The notes: generated from the sequence alone by a model not told the origin. A DNA stretch of 64,000 nucleotides from JAWLDA01 sp041686855 (GCA_041686855.1 JAWLDA010000007.1:1-64000), one strand, 5' to 3'. Shown: positions 9,492-18,398, numbered from the stretch's first letter. Numbers and translations: made by a program.

Positions 9492-10262
9492 ATGAGACGT
9501 CTGAGTGAACATGAGTTGAAAGCGTACCACGAGCAGGGGTACGTCGTCGTCCCCGATCTCATCTCCCGAGCGGAGGTCGAGCGCCTGGTGAACCGGGTGC
9601 GGGAGTATACACACGAGGGCCGCCCGGCGCAGGATCCCATCAAGATACAGGTGGAGCCCCGCATCGAGCGCGGGGAGCTCACCGTCGCCCACCCCGGCGA
9701 CGGGATTCGCAAGATCGATGGCCTCGTGCAAGGGGACGACCTCTTTAGAGGCCTCGGATTGCATCCCAAGATTGTGGGGATCGTCGAGCAGATTCTCGGT
9801 CCCGACATCAAGATGTTTCGCAACTCGCTCTTGTTAAAGCCGCCTCACGTCGGCAGTCAAAAGGGCGCGCACCAGGATTCGCCGTACTGGCCCATCGAGC
9901 CGATGGCGCTCTGCTCCTGCTGGTTTGCGTTGGATGACGCAACGCCGGAGAACGGCTGCATGGCCGTCGAGCCGGGTGGCCACAAGCGGGGCGCCCTTCC
10001 CCATGTGCGCGTCACGGACGATTACGTCATCGAGGAGCGCTTCTGCAACCCCGACGAACTCACCCTCTGCCCCATGCCCGCTGGAAGCGGCCTCTTCTTT
10101 CACTCGCTGTTACCCCATTACACGGCGCCGAACACCTCCGATCGCTGGCGGCGCGCCATCGCGCTCACCTACATGGACGCGCATTCCCGTTACACGGGGA
10201 AAGGGGAGTCGCCCCATTACTTTCACGTACAGGGACAGAGCTTTGCTGGGTGCGTTGCGTAG
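9492..10262 (+). CDS. Phytanoyl-CoA dioxygenase (PhyH) family protein
   Basis: A non-haem Fe(II)/2-oxoglutarate dioxygenase of the PhyH family, about 256 aa. The HxD half of the facial triad is visible in KGAHQDSPYW, and a distal His with the 2-oxoglutarate-binding Arg is plausible in FHSLLPHYTAPNTSDRWRRA. I chose the ATG at 9492 (MRRLSEHELK) because GAGGAGG lies just upstream. An in-frame ATG at 9444 lacks a site. The 3' end is 21 nt before the MocA gene, and the esterase precedes by 224 nt. In such clusters these enzymes hydroxylate small molecules or sugar side groups; the substrate here is unknown. A scar of a related gene is at 18959-19026. Confidence 0.9.
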   Translation: MRRLSEHELKAYHEQGYVVVPDLISRAEVERLVNRVREYTHEGRPAQDPIKIQVEPRIERGELTVAHPGDGIRKIDGLVQGDDLFRGLGLHPKIVGIVEQILGPDIKMFRNSLLLKPPHVGSQKGAHQDSPYWPIEPMALCSCWFALDDATPENGCMAVEPGGHKRGALPHVRVTDDYVIEERFCNPDELTLCPMPAGSGLFFHSLLPHYTAPNTSDRWRRAIALTYMDAHSRYTGKGESPHYFHVQGQSFAGCVA

Positions 10263-10283
10263 ATCGCTCCTCTGTTCCACGCC

Positions 10284-11363
10284 ATGAAGGAGGTAAGCCT
10301 CATCGAGACGGACATCAAGCGCGTGCTCCTCTTGGGTGTCGGCGGGTACGGAGCCACGTGGGTGCGGCTGTTTGCAACGGCGCCTGAGTACACCGTCGTC
10401 AGCATCGTCGATATCAACAAGAACGTCGCCCGCCAGGCCCAGGAGGCCTTGGCGCTCTCACCCGATCAGGTGCACCGCAACCTTGACCGGGCACTCCGAG
10501 AGACGCAGCCGGACGTGGTGGTCGACACCACGCCGCCGAGGTTTCGACAGCAGTGGGCCCGCTCGATCCTGGCCAGTGGCGCCCACCTCATCGTCGCCAA
10601 GCCGCTCGCAGAGAGCCTCGAGGATGCCCGTGGGTTGGTTGACCTGTCCGAACGGTACGGGCGGCGGATCGCCGTCAACCAGCAGCAGCGATTCCATCCC
10701 CTCGCCATCGAGTTGGCCCGCCTGGTCCACACCGGAACGATCGGTCGCCACGTGTGCACTTACTTCTCCTTCTTTCAGCGCCGGGAGTGGCAGGACCGGC
10801 TGATCCACGTGCCGAGCCCCCTCTTTATCGAGTCGTCCATTCACCACTTCGACCTCTTCCACGCCGTGCTGGGCGAGAGGATCGTCCGAGTGAACGCCCA
10901 CGGCTGGACCCCGCCCGACATCACTGCCGTCGGCGTCACCGCTGGCACGGCGTGGCTTGAGCTGGCCGGCGGTGGTTACATCACCTACCAAGCGAGTCGC
11001 AGCAGCCGCAACGACCTCGACGCCGAGTATAAGACTGGGTGGCACGGCCCGTGGATCATCGAAGGAACCGATGGTGTCCTGCGCGCCGACGAACGCGAGG
11101 GAATCTTCCTCAACGGCGAGTGCGTCATGGACCCACCTGCGCTCGAGCAGGCCAGGTCCAAGAGGAGTATGGACCGCATGTTCTTTGACGCCTTTGTGGA
11201 TGCGATCCGAAGCGGGGCGCCGTTTGCGTTGGACGCCCGGGAGAATTTGCGCACCCTCGCCGTCGCCCATGCAGCAGAGCTCTCGCTTACCAGAGGCACG
11301 TGGGTAGACGTGGACGAATTATTGGCTGAGGCACGGGCTGAGAAGGGGTCGTTCGGGGCGTGA
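10284..11363 (+). CDS. Gfo/Idh/MocA-family oxidoreductase
   Basis: An NAD(P)-dependent sugar or inositol-type dehydrogenase, 359 aa. The Rossmann fold begins at RVLLLGVGGYGATWV. The EKP motif of the family is altered to VAKPLAES. The C-terminal domain shows IESSIHHFDLFHAVLGE, which supplies the usual catalytic-region His. It ends the esterase-PhyH-MocA cluster. The start is unusual: AAGGAGGT overlaps the first codons of the ATG at 10284, and the next in-frame start (GTG at 10323) is too far away, so the annotated ATG may be wrong or translation may be coupled. A diverged copy of the last 74 codons is preserved at 12704-12926. Confidence 0.9.
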   Translation: MKEVSLIETDIKRVLLLGVGGYGATWVRLFATAPEYTVVSIVDINKNVARQAQEALALSPDQVHRNLDRALRETQPDVVVDTTPPRFRQQWARSILASGAHLIVAKPLAESLEDARGLVDLSERYGRRIAVNQQQRFHPLAIELARLVHTGTIGRHVCTYFSFFQRREWQDRLIHVPSPLFIESSIHHFDLFHAVLGERIVRVNAHGWTPPDITAVGVTAGTAWLELAGGGYITYQASRSSRNDLDAEYKTGWHGPWIIEGTDGVLRADEREGIFLNGECVMDPPALEQARSKRSMDRMFFDAFVDAIRSGAPFALDARENLRTLAVAHAAELSLTRGTWVDVDELLAEARAEKGSFGA

Positions 11364-11395
11364 TTCGTTGTCATCGGAAAGCCAGGGGATACCGC

Positions 11396-12304
11396 TCACA
11401 AGGCGCGAGGTAAACGGAGATAAAACCACATCGACAGAGGTAGGAGAGTGTATCGTGTTTCCGCCACGTCGATATTGTGGCTTCGGACGAGCTCAAGTAA
11501 GGCCGTCTTCCACTCTTGACTCGAGTCGACGCAGTCTAGAATCCAGAGCATCATGACCAAGGTGTTGTAGAGCCTGCGATCCGCTCCAAGATGGAAATTC
11601 GCGGCCAAACCTTCTGGCTTCGTTTGAGGCAATTTCATAGTGATCGTGAATCGACGGTTCCATAGCCGACTGTGATGCGCGCAAACATTCCGAACATGCG
11701 TCAAATGGTGAATAAATGTTGCCAGAACGCCGTGATCTAATTTGTAGGTCCGCGCGATGGCCGCTCTGGTCTTCGTTGGCTTGAGGTTAGCAAACCATCG
11801 GGAGAGCGTACCAAGAGACATTACCTCACAGGCTACCCAAACAGGCGGAAGATCCGGAACGGTGTACGTACGGCGATAGTGCTTAACAAATATTTCGCTG
11901 GAGCGTTCGATCTCAACTCGCAGACTATCCAGATTCGATTGCCAGTGATCCTGATTGCGCGCCAAACGTGCGTCCAGATAGGCGTGTGGTCCGTGTTGGT
12001 GTGCGAGGTGATAGGCCCATTGAGTGCGGAAGGATATCTCGACACGCTCGATCGCGTCCAACATAAGAAGACGCAACTCTCGATCAAATGTGTACAAGCG
12101 GAGAACATCTTCAAACTGAGTCCCCGGCTTAAACATGTGTGTCGCGTGATCAGTCTCGAAGGGAAGCCAATAGGCTGTTAATCGGTAGTAATTTCTGTGG
12201 CTTAGATGCCGGTACGCTAAAGCGGTGTCATGAATCTCCATGCCGCGCTCTTGAAGCAGCGCTATTTGCTCATCAATAGACCTCGCCAGTTTATCAAATC
12301 GCAT
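11396..12304 (-). CDS. Abi_2 (AbiD/AbiF-like) abortive infection protein
   Basis: A 302-residue protein of the Abi_2 family, phage-exclusion proteins with a HEPN-type RNase core. Visible hallmarks are the N-terminal SIDEQIALLQERGM, the HRNYYRLTAYWLPF motif, and the HEPN-like active-site motif LTHVRNVCAHHSRLWNR (R-x4-H). It has a good AGGTG-type ribosome binding site and no partner gene. It sits alone between the intact MocA gene and a diverged MocA fragment on the opposite strand, so it probably arrived as a small defence insertion. RNA cleavage on phage infection is known for related proteins and inferred here. Confidence 0.9.
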   Translation of the reverse strand: MRFDKLARSIDEQIALLQERGMEIHDTALAYRHLSHRNYYRLTAYWLPFETDHATHMFKPGTQFEDVLRLYTFDRELRLLMLDAIERVEISFRTQWAYHLAHQHGPHAYLDARLARNQDHWQSNLDSLRVEIERSSEIFVKHYRRTYTVPDLPPVWVACEVMSLGTLSRWFANLKPTKTRAAIARTYKLDHGVLATFIHHLTHVRNVCAHHSRLWNRRFTITMKLPQTKPEGLAANFHLGADRRLYNTLVMMLWILDCVDSSQEWKTALLELVRSHNIDVAETRYTLLPLSMWFYLRLPRAL

Positions 12305-12337
12305 GGAACACCTCCATGCACCGCCTTAAAAAAGAGT

Positions 12338-12384
12338 AACCCACCAGTTTGAGGATGCTCCCGAGAGCATAGCCTTGGCGGGTT
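12338..12384 (+). terminator. Hairpin upstream of the abi gene
   Basis: Outer arms AACCC-CCA/TGG-GGGTT and inner arms ATGCTC/GAGCAT are followed by a T-rich tail on the plus strand. No plus-strand gene precedes it. It could end an antisense transcript, insulate the abi promoter, or be a relic. Confidence 0.45.
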
Positions 12385-12511
12385 TTGTTGACTCTAGTAT
12401 ACACGGTCCACCACCGTAAACACAAGCACGAATTGGTAGGTCTGTCAATCGGCTCCCTACCACGGCCTGGTCACTTTCAACTTGCCCGGTTGGTATGGTG
12501 GAGCGCGCCCC

Positions 12512-12703
12512 ACTGCCTCGTCGCATACGCGTAGCCTGTTGTGATCCCATGCACCCACCAAGGCACGGTAAGGAACTCCCCGCCATCGGCGTACAGCCTC
12601 AGGATTTCCTCGCTGTTGAAGCGGATCTGGGAAGGTGACCAGCTCACCCACCGCCGCCATCCCCCGGGAGACCAGGTTACGGACCTGTTTAAGTCGGGAA
12701 CCC
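12512..12703 (-). pseudogene. SBP gene fragment with internal deletion
   Basis: Bases 12512-12665 match the antisense of the SBP1 3' region (about 4761-4919) with many substitutions. The sequence then jumps to a match with about 5086-5117, so roughly 170 bp are missing. The match ends at the shared CTCGAGCA, where the MocA fragment begins. It is a relic of an SBP1 relative, not of SBP1 itself. Confidence 0.8.
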
Positions 12704-12926
12704 GCTCGAGCAGGCCAGGACCAAGAGGAGTATGGACCGCATGTTCTTTGACGCCTTTGTGGATGCGATCCGAAGCGGGGCGCCATTTGCACTAGATGCC
12801 CAGGAGAATCTACGCACCCTCGCCGTCGCCCATGCCGCCGAGCTCTCATTGCGCCGAGGTACGTGGGTAAGCGTGGACGAACTCCTGGCCGAGGCAGGGG
12901 CTGCGAAAGGGCCCTTTGGGGCGTGA
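12704..12926 (+). pseudogene. MocA-family C-terminal fragment
   Basis: These 223 bases align without gaps to 11141-11363, the last 74 codons of the intact MocA gene, including MDRMFFDAFVDAIRSGAPF and the terminal PFGA-stop. Many differences are at third positions, so it derives from an older paralogue rather than a recent duplication. The frame is open but has no gene start of its own. Confidence 0.88.
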
Positions 12927-13019
12927 ACGGCCGCTTCGCTGGACATACATGGCATCAATAGGGTACCCTCAAAGTACATCAGTGCCGATAGTCTTGACAC
13001 GATGGAGGGACCGCCTGCG

Positions 13020-13511
13020 ATGAATCGTAGTGAGAGCTCCCGGCCGAACGAGACACTCAAAGTCCTCGCTGAAATCCTTGCCCCGGACGAGCGCATTCTG
13101 TTCGCCTATTTGTTTGGTTCGATGGCGAAAGGCCGGGCCCACCCGACGAGCGATCTGGATGTAGCCGTGTTCCTTGCCTCATTCCCCCCTGGCTCAGCGG
13201 GCGATCTAGAGGCGGTCGACGTACAGATTGACCTGGCGCGCCGCATCGCGCGCACATTCGATCGCGATGTGGATGTCGTCGTACTCAATCGAGCCCCGGG
13301 TGATCTTTGCTACACTGTCCTCACTACGGGAATCCTCGTCATGTGCCGCGATCACGCGAGACGGCGCAGCTTTCAAGTCGAGCAACTCAGGCTATTTGAG
13401 GACCGACGCGTGATGAGTCGAATCTTCGACCATTATCGCCGGCTTCGGATCAAGGAGGGAACCTTTGGTGGTGGAGTCGGTCACGGTTCGCAGACTTCTC
13501 GACGTGATTGA
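13020..13511 (+). CDS. mntA: MntA-type nucleotidyltransferase antitoxin
   Basis: A minimal nucleotidyltransferase with the catalytic GS-x10-D-x-D motif FGSMAKGRAHPTSDLDVAV at about residues 34-52 and a third acidic site in FDRDVDVVVLN. Family members block their partner HepT toxin by AMPylating it. The ATG at 13020 is preferred because GGAGGGA lies 8 nt upstream; an ATG at 13002 has none. The 3' end overlaps the hepT start by about 40 nt, the usual arrangement of this type VII toxin-antitoxin pair. The C-terminal tail beyond about residue 145 is encoded in the overlap. Confidence 0.9.
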   Translation: MNRSESSRPNETLKVLAEILAPDERILFAYLFGSMAKGRAHPTSDLDVAVFLASFPPGSAGDLEAVDVQIDLARRIARTFDRDVDVVVLNRAPGDLCYTVLTTGILVMCRDHARRRSFQVEQLRLFEDRRVMSRIFDHYRRLRIKEGTFGGGVGHGSQTSRRD

Positions 13512-13896
13512 GACACGCCTCACTCGTTTACAGGAGTTTGCCGGGATCGCGCTCGAGACGTACAGTTCTGATCACGGGATTCAAGATCGAGTCGAGCGCA
13601 ATTTTGAAGTGTGCATTCAAGCGTGTATTGATTTGGGATCCCACATTCTTGCGGATCTCGTTCACCCTATGCCTCAGACGTACCGCGAGGTATTTGTCCG
13701 TATGGCCGAAGAAGCCCTCATCCCCGCCGACCTCGGCGAGCGCTTACAACAGATGGCAGCGTTTCGTAATCTACTGGTGCACGGTTACACGGAGATCGTT
13801 GCGGCAAAGGTACATCATAACTTGAATCACCTTTCGGACATACGGCAGTACGTGGACTCTATTTCGGTCTACGTATCGCAGCACGAGGAGCCGTGA
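13468..13896 (+). CDS. hepT: HepT-like HEPN ribonuclease toxin (DUF86)
   Basis: A HEPN-domain toxin of about 142 residues, all helical. The RNase motif R-x4-H-x-Y is intact in FRNLLVHGYTEI near residue 110. The Tyr is the residue AMPylated by MntA in characterised pairs. No ATG is available; TTG (13465) and two GTG codons follow AAGGAGGGA at 13452-13460, and I chose the GTG at 13468 on spacing. It overlaps mntA and is presumably co-translated. It cleaves RNA when free of its antitoxin (known for the family, inferred here). Confidence 0.9.
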   Translation: MVESVTVRRLLDVIETRLTRLQEFAGIALETYSSDHGIQDRVERNFEVCIQACIDLGSHILADLVHPMPQTYREVFVRMAEEALIPADLGERLQQMAAFRNLLVHGYTEIVAAKVHHNLNHLSDIRQYVDSISVYVSQHEEP

Positions 13897-14319
13897 TCGC
13901 CAAACCCTCCCATACCTCGGAAGGGGTCATGTTTTACTCATTCCGGACAATGGGACACCAAGGGGGTCTGTTACCGGGCGTCTATGCCTCGTTAGCCACG
14001 TACGGTCCGGTTTGAAACGCATGAGAATTGTCATATAATGAAAGGCGAAAGACATTGTCCAAGAACCGCTTCGTTGCCGAGGTGACGCCCGCCCATGATA
14101 GCAGAGGCAGAACGAATGCTTGCCCGTGTATTGCCGCACTTTCCCAACGTTGTTTTATCGAACATGTGAGCAGAGTGAGCGCTGAGCTGTATCCTCGTTA
14201 TCGTCGTGCCTTGGAGGAAGTGCTCGAGGAGGTACGGCGTTGAAAATCGACCGGGAGCGAGTAGAGCGACGAAGCCGCCCGAGCTCGTGCCGGGGCGGCC
14301 TCATCGTTTTGATGGTTCT
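13897..14319. other. Intergenic region with a terminator
   Basis: No supported gene lies between hepT and SBP2. A 71-codon plus-strand frame (14028-14243) ends in a charged helical tail (YPRYRRALEEVLEEVRR) that may be a gene relic. Its start lacks a ribosome binding site. Confidence 0.4.
14272..14301 (-). terminator. Terminator of the PhyH-SBP2 operon
   Basis: Stem GCCGCCC/GGGCGGC with an 11-nt loop lies 20-50 nt past the SBP2 stop. It is followed on the minus strand by TTCGT and on the plus strand by a short T-run, so it may act in both directions. Confidence 0.65.
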
Positions 14320-15597
14320 CTAACGTTCCGCCAGGATGGCGTTGGCAATGCGCTCCGCCTCGGCAAGGGCTTCGCTGATACCAAGGCCTTCGGTAAAGAC
14401 ACGCCGGATTTGCGCGCCCGCTTCGCCGCGAAAATCGACGTAACCGGCGTTGAGGGGCCCGGCGGAGATGATGGGATCCAGCAAGTGCGCGATCTCCTCG
14501 TAGACAGGGAACCCTTCCACGAGATCCGGATGGAACATGAGACTGCGCCGGACCGGGTACACCCCTTGGTACGCCCTCAGGTAGCCCAGGTAATTCTCCG
14601 GCTCCAAAAAGGCCTCCATCACACGCCACGCCGCGTCAGGCGCTTTCGTGTGCGGATGCATGACCAAAATCGCGCCGTTATACTCGGTCACCCCTTCTCC
14701 TGGGTTGGGACCGACCATTTGGCGATACTCCCAATCAACGAGCTGGGAAGCACCGACCTGACCACTGGTCATGAGCAGGCGCCCGGCCAGGCCGTGTTGA
14801 ACGGCAGCCCGCCCCGCCGCAATCTCGTCGATGCGTCGCTGGGTGCGGATCCCCTGATTGGTGACGCCAGGCATCCCCGCGTCCCAGAGATCAACGAGCG
14901 CACCAAGCGCCTCCCGGGCGACCTCATTCTGCAGGTCGAGTCGTGTGTCGTCGGGACCGATCAAGGGGCGCCCCAGTTGCGTCATCATGCGATGAAGCGC
15001 AATCATGGAGTTCCACGGGTGATTGTCGGCTTGGTAGCCGTAGACCTCGATCTCTCCCTCTGCGTTCACACGCGTCAGTTGACGCGCCACCGTCGTGAGC
15101 GACTCCCAATCACTCGGCAAATCGAGCCCTGACTCGGTGAACATGGCCCGATTGTACACGTCCACGTAACCGTCCAAGTTAATCGGAAGGGCGTACCGTT
15201 GGCCGCCGTACTCCGTATCCCGTACCAACTGGGCGTTTAAGTCATCATACTCAGCGTATCGATCGTAGAACTCGTCAAGCGGGTGCGCAAGGCCGTTCTG
15301 CGCCACCGATCCAAGCACATTGAGCGCCTCGGTGTAGATATCCGGCGCCAGACCCGACGCTGTTGCGACGACTAGACGGTCACGTCGAAGGCCCAGCTCG
15401 GAGTCGACCTGGAGTTGGATGTCGGGATTCTCGCGGTTAAAGCGCGCCTCGAACACTTCCGCCCACTCCGTCACCTCGGGTGTCCGAGCGTCGAGCCACA
15501 GCGTGATCGGTGTCTGAGCGCTCATTCCGCTCGTCATCAGCAGCAGTCCGGCGATCAAGGCAACAACGTTTAGTGAAACGCTCTTAATTACAGACAT
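14320..15597 (-). CDS. ABC sugar-type solute-binding protein, family 1 (SBP2)
   Basis: A family-1 binding protein of about 425 aa. The ATG at 15597 (MSVIKSVSLNVVALIAGLLL) is preferred over one 24 nt upstream because GAGAAGGAGGAG precedes it. The signal peptide ends at SGMSAQ with no lipobox Cys. Typical segments are FEARFNRENPDIQLQVDS, ATASGLAPDIYTEALN, QRYALPINLDGYVDVYNRAM and the C-terminal AWRVMEAFLEPENY. A PhyH gene lies 62 nt upstream on the same strand and an AraC gene beyond that, so it probably imports the PhyH substrate or its source sugar. A terminator follows. No transporter membrane genes are nearby. Confidence 0.93.
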   Translation of the reverse strand: MSVIKSVSLNVVALIAGLLLMTSGMSAQTPITLWLDARTPEVTEWAEVFEARFNRENPDIQLQVDSELGLRRDRLVVATASGLAPDIYTEALNVLGSVAQNGLAHPLDEFYDRYAEYDDLNAQLVRDTEYGGQRYALPINLDGYVDVYNRAMFTESGLDLPSDWESLTTVARQLTRVNAEGEIEVYGYQADNHPWNSMIALHRMMTQLGRPLIGPDDTRLDLQNEVAREALGALVDLWDAGMPGVTNQGIRTQRRIDEIAAGRAAVQHGLAGRLLMTSGQVGASQLVDWEYRQMVGPNPGEGVTEYNGAILVMHPHTKAPDAAWRVMEAFLEPENYLGYLRAYQGVYPVRRSLMFHPDLVEGFPVYEEIAHLLDPIISAGPLNAGYVDFRGEAGAQIRRVFTEGLGISEALAEAERIANAILAER

Positions 15598-15659
15598 GCC
15601 TCTCCTCCTTCTCATACTCATAATTGGCGAGGGCGATCGTAACCAAGCACTCTGTCGAG

Positions 15660-16364
15660 CTAGTAGCGGTGCCCTCCGTACTTGCGCTCACCTCGCCCAA
15701 GGCGAAGGTACGGCTCCTCGACGGATGCGAGCTTATCGACACTGCGATACCCCACTGTCAAATTCATGCGAGAGCCGCCCGAGCGGTTGGAGCCCACCCC
15801 GTGAATGATCGTGCTGTTGATCGCCAGCATCCCTCCGACCGGCATCGGCACCGGAACGACCTGGCGTTCGAATCGTTCCCAACTCCCGTCGGGGATCGCA
15901 GCATCGGGGAACACGTGCGTACCCGGAATCACCTGCGTGCAGCCATTCTCCACGGTGGATTCCTCAAGGTAAAAAAGGACGGTCAAGATGGTGCGAGACC
16001 AGTGATCCATGTCTCGATGTAACTTGCCGACCCCGCTGTCGGTTGCGCGACGCAGCGTGGCATGGTTGTGTCCATTCTTGATCACTTCAATATTGGGTCC
16101 GAGGAGTGATTCGAGGGGGTCGAGGACCAAGGGGCTCGTCATGGTCTCCCAAAAGATCGGCTCCCGATCCATAATGTTTGAGATACGACCTACGGTGCCC
16201 TGGTTGTCACGGACGACCGGTTCGATCTCGTTCTCCATGTTGTACGTAACGGTTTCCCTTAACTTTTCGACATGCTCTGCGGGCAAGACGTTGGGGAGTT
16301 TGATAAAACCGTTGTGACTAAAAAACCATACCTCTTCCGGCGACAGCTTCTGGACATGCGACAC
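15660..16364 (-). CDS. Phytanoyl-CoA dioxygenase (PhyH) family protein
   Basis: A 234-residue Fe(II)/2-oxoglutarate dioxygenase. HxD is visible in KLHRDMDHWSRTIL at about residues 114-127. The distal His and the 2-oxoglutarate-binding Arg lie in NSTIIHGVGSNRSGGSRMNL. The start is GTG (GTG TCG CAT GTC), with AAAGGAG upstream. It differs clearly from the PhyH protein at 9492. It lies between an AraC regulator (322 nt upstream) and SBP2 (62 nt downstream), all on one strand, which suggests one regulated uptake-plus-oxidation unit. The substrate is unknown. Confidence 0.9.
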   Translation of the reverse strand: MSHVQKLSPEEVWFFSHNGFIKLPNVLPAEHVEKLRETVTYNMENEIEPVVRDNQGTVGRISNIMDREPIFWETMTSPLVLDPLESLLGPNIEVIKNGHNHATLRRATDSGVGKLHRDMDHWSRTILTVLFYLEESTVENGCTQVIPGTHVFPDAAIPDGSWERFERQVVPVPMPVGGMLAINSTIIHGVGSNRSGGSRMNLTVGYRSVDKLASVEEPYLRLGRGERKYGGHRY

Positions 16365-16544
16365 GTTGTGGAAACTCCTTTCGCTCGTTGGGCCATCAAA
16401 AGTGTGTTGATTGGTTTGATTGGTATTTTAGTGCCTGCCCAACGAGATTGCATGTCAATTACGATCAATCTCTTGTCACCTTGCGTCAATGTGGAAGGAA
16501 ACACCGAAAGCCGACGCGATGAGGACGGGAGGCATTCCGTTGGA

Positions 16545-16668
16545 AGGTGGAGGATTGGTGAGACGTTGAGAACCGGAGGATTGGTGAGAACCGGCGGATT
16601 GTTGAAAGGTGGAGGGTTCTGGCAAAGCGGAGGATTCAAGCCGGAGGATTCAAACCGGTGGATTATAG
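16545..16668. repeat. Degenerate short tandem repeat, GGAGGATT type
   Basis: A motif like GGAGGATTGGTGAGAACC or GGCGGATTGTTGAAAGGT recurs about seven times with variable spacing, each carrying GG.GGATT. It fills the gap between the PhyH and AraC genes. On the minus strand it reads as repeated AATCCTCC. Confidence 0.75.
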
Positions 16669-16686
16669 AACGTTAACCTTGTGAGC

Positions 16687-17481
16687 CTACCGACGCACTC
16701 TGTACTCCGAAGGGGAGATCCCCTTCCACCGCCTGAACGCCTTGGAGAAGGTCGGCGTATCATTGTAACCCACTTCGTGAGCGACCTCGGTCACCGATCG
16801 TTCTGTATAACGCAGCAGGTCAGCGGCGGAGGTCAAGCGCTGAGCGACTAACCACTTTCCAGGCGAAACCCCCATGGCCTTGCGAAATCGCCGATTGAGC
16901 TGCGGGACCGACACATGTACCGAGCGGGCCATATCCTCAACGGTGATTCCCTCGCTTAATCGTTCGCCGGCGTAGGCTTTGGCATCCCTCACCAAAGGGT
17001 CCTCCACCGCAATCTCCCGTCCCGCCCCTGCGTCCATCAGTCGGAGGAGCGAGCCAAGGAGGCCAATGGACATGGGGTGAGGGAAGGATGCTCGGGGCGA
17101 AAACACCTCTTCGGCAAGTGTACTGGTGACCTGGCCTTCGACGGGTACCAAGAAGGCGCGATCGACCGGCAACGAGAACGGCATCCGGAATTTGACCGCT
17201 CGAATCACCAGGCCGCTCGACCAAACGGGATAGTGCGTCACCCCGGGCCCGATAAACACAATTTTGGAGTTCCCAACAAAGATCGGCCGGCCACCGAGGT
17301 TGTACTCAAGATGGCCATCAAAGATCCAGTCGGCCTGCCACTCATGGGCATGTTGGTGCTCCCGGCTTGACACGGCAGCTCCAAGGGCGGCGCTTCCGAA
17401 ATGGGTTAAGTAGGCATGAGGAACCAGGTCGCTCTTGGGTGGAATCACATCAGGAATCATCGAGTTACCGGTCTCCCCCAT
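16687..17481 (-). CDS. AraC-family transcriptional regulator
   Basis: A 264-residue regulator. The N-terminal cupin-like sensor shows EHQHAHEWQADWIFDGHLEY and IVFIGPGVTHYPVW. The C-terminal AraC HTH pair spans about residues 160-262, with ITVEDMARSVHVSVPQLNRR and VAHEVGYNDTPTFSKAFRRW and the typical tail GISPSEYRVRR. It is the first gene of a same-strand series with PhyH and SBP2, separated from PhyH by the GGAGGATT repeat tract. It probably activates that unit. Confidence 0.92.
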   Translation of the reverse strand: MGETGNSMIPDVIPPKSDLVPHAYLTHFGSAALGAAVSSREHQHAHEWQADWIFDGHLEYNLGGRPIFVGNSKIVFIGPGVTHYPVWSSGLVIRAVKFRMPFSLPVDRAFLVPVEGQVTSTLAEEVFSPRASFPHPMSIGLLGSLLRLMDAGAGREIAVEDPLVRDAKAYAGERLSEGITVEDMARSVHVSVPQLNRRFRKAMGVSPGKWLVAQRLTSAADLLRYTERSVTEVAHEVGYNDTPTFSKAFRRWKGISPSEYRVRR

Positions 17482-18104
17482 CGCTGAACTCCCCTCTTGG
17501 AAATGTCACCGTTGGCTTGCCACTAAGTTGCAATTCAACCACTTCGCCTCTGAGGTCCTCACCCCTCTAGCGGCGGGGTGTGCCTAGGGGGCGATATCGT
17601 GTGCTCCCCTTGAGTCATGTCATACAGCTTCATGGCGTACCACTGCATGTCATTACGAAATCCATACTCCAAACCCCTCACAACTCGTGCGCTCAGAAGG
17701 CCACCGTGAAGCTCTGCCGCGGAACCACCGGGCGACTACGACCCTCTTCGCGGACTTGGCAGTTGTGGTACAGCGCCTCCAGGATCGTGATGTTTCATTA
17801 ATGCCAACTTGGTGAGAATCCACTGGGTTCCCCGACCTGGAATCCAGATTTCACGCCATCAGACGGGTCAAATCGCTCCAACCCAAGCCCCTTTGGCCTA
17901 CAAGACATATCGATGAAATGATCCAATTGAAGCTCAGGGGGTGACCCCGAAGCTCAGGCCGAGGAGGTCCGGGCTGGGCTCGACGGGCTTGTCGAAGAGC
18001 CCAACGCAAAGCTGTTGGTAATCAACGGAAATCGCATTTCTTGACGAGACTACAATGGTCACATTATTGTTGGGTTTAGAATAACCACAAGGAGGTGCCA
18101 CCCG
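17482..18104. other. Intergenic region, possible gene relic
   Basis: No supported gene in about 620 bases. Around 17940-18043 one plus-strand frame reads EAQAEEVRAGLDGLVEEPNA and ends at a stop, looking like the C-terminus of a lost protein. The start of the Phd-VapC operon, with an AAGGAGGTGCC site, lies at its right edge. Confidence 0.4.
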
Positions 18105-18398
18105 ATGACGCAGAGGACGATTGGGATCCGAGACGCCAAAGCGCAGCTAAGCAAAGTGTTGAACGACATCAAGCAGGGCGGCGAATGGATTATTACCGAC
18201 AGAGGCAGGCCTGTTGCAAAGCTTATCCCGGTGCCTACGGAGGAATTGTCCCCGGGAGACCGTATTCGCCGGCTCGAAGAACAAGGTTGGATTGAACCAC
18301 TTAGCGATTCAAGTGGCGCTCTCCCCACACCCCTGCCCTTAGAAGGTGAGCCGGCCCAAGCATGGCTTAAAGAGGACCGAGATCGTGGCACCGTTTAG
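18105..18398 (+). CDS. Phd/YefM-family antitoxin
   Basis: A 97-residue type II antitoxin. The N-terminal Phd fold is clear: IGIRDAKAQLSKVLNDIKQG, then EWIITDRGRPVAKLIPVP. The C-terminal tail (about residues 50-97, ending PAQAWLKEDRDRGTV) would bind and neutralise the toxin. A strong AAGGAGGT site precedes the ATG. The VapC gene overlaps its 3' end. The complex is expected to repress its own promoter. Confidence 0.92.
   Translation: MTQRTIGIRDAKAQLSKVLNDIKQGGEWIITDRGRPVAKLIPVPTEELSPGDRIRRLEEQGWIEPLSDSSGALPTPLPLEGEPAQAWLKEDRDRGTV

Noticed and set aside
11396..13896. Phage-defence island
   Set aside because: Only one Abi gene and one toxin-antitoxin pair, without restriction, CBASS, retron or integrase genes; too little to call an island.
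14028..14243. 71-codon frame before SBP2
   Set aside because: No start signal or recognisable domain; probably a relic or chance.
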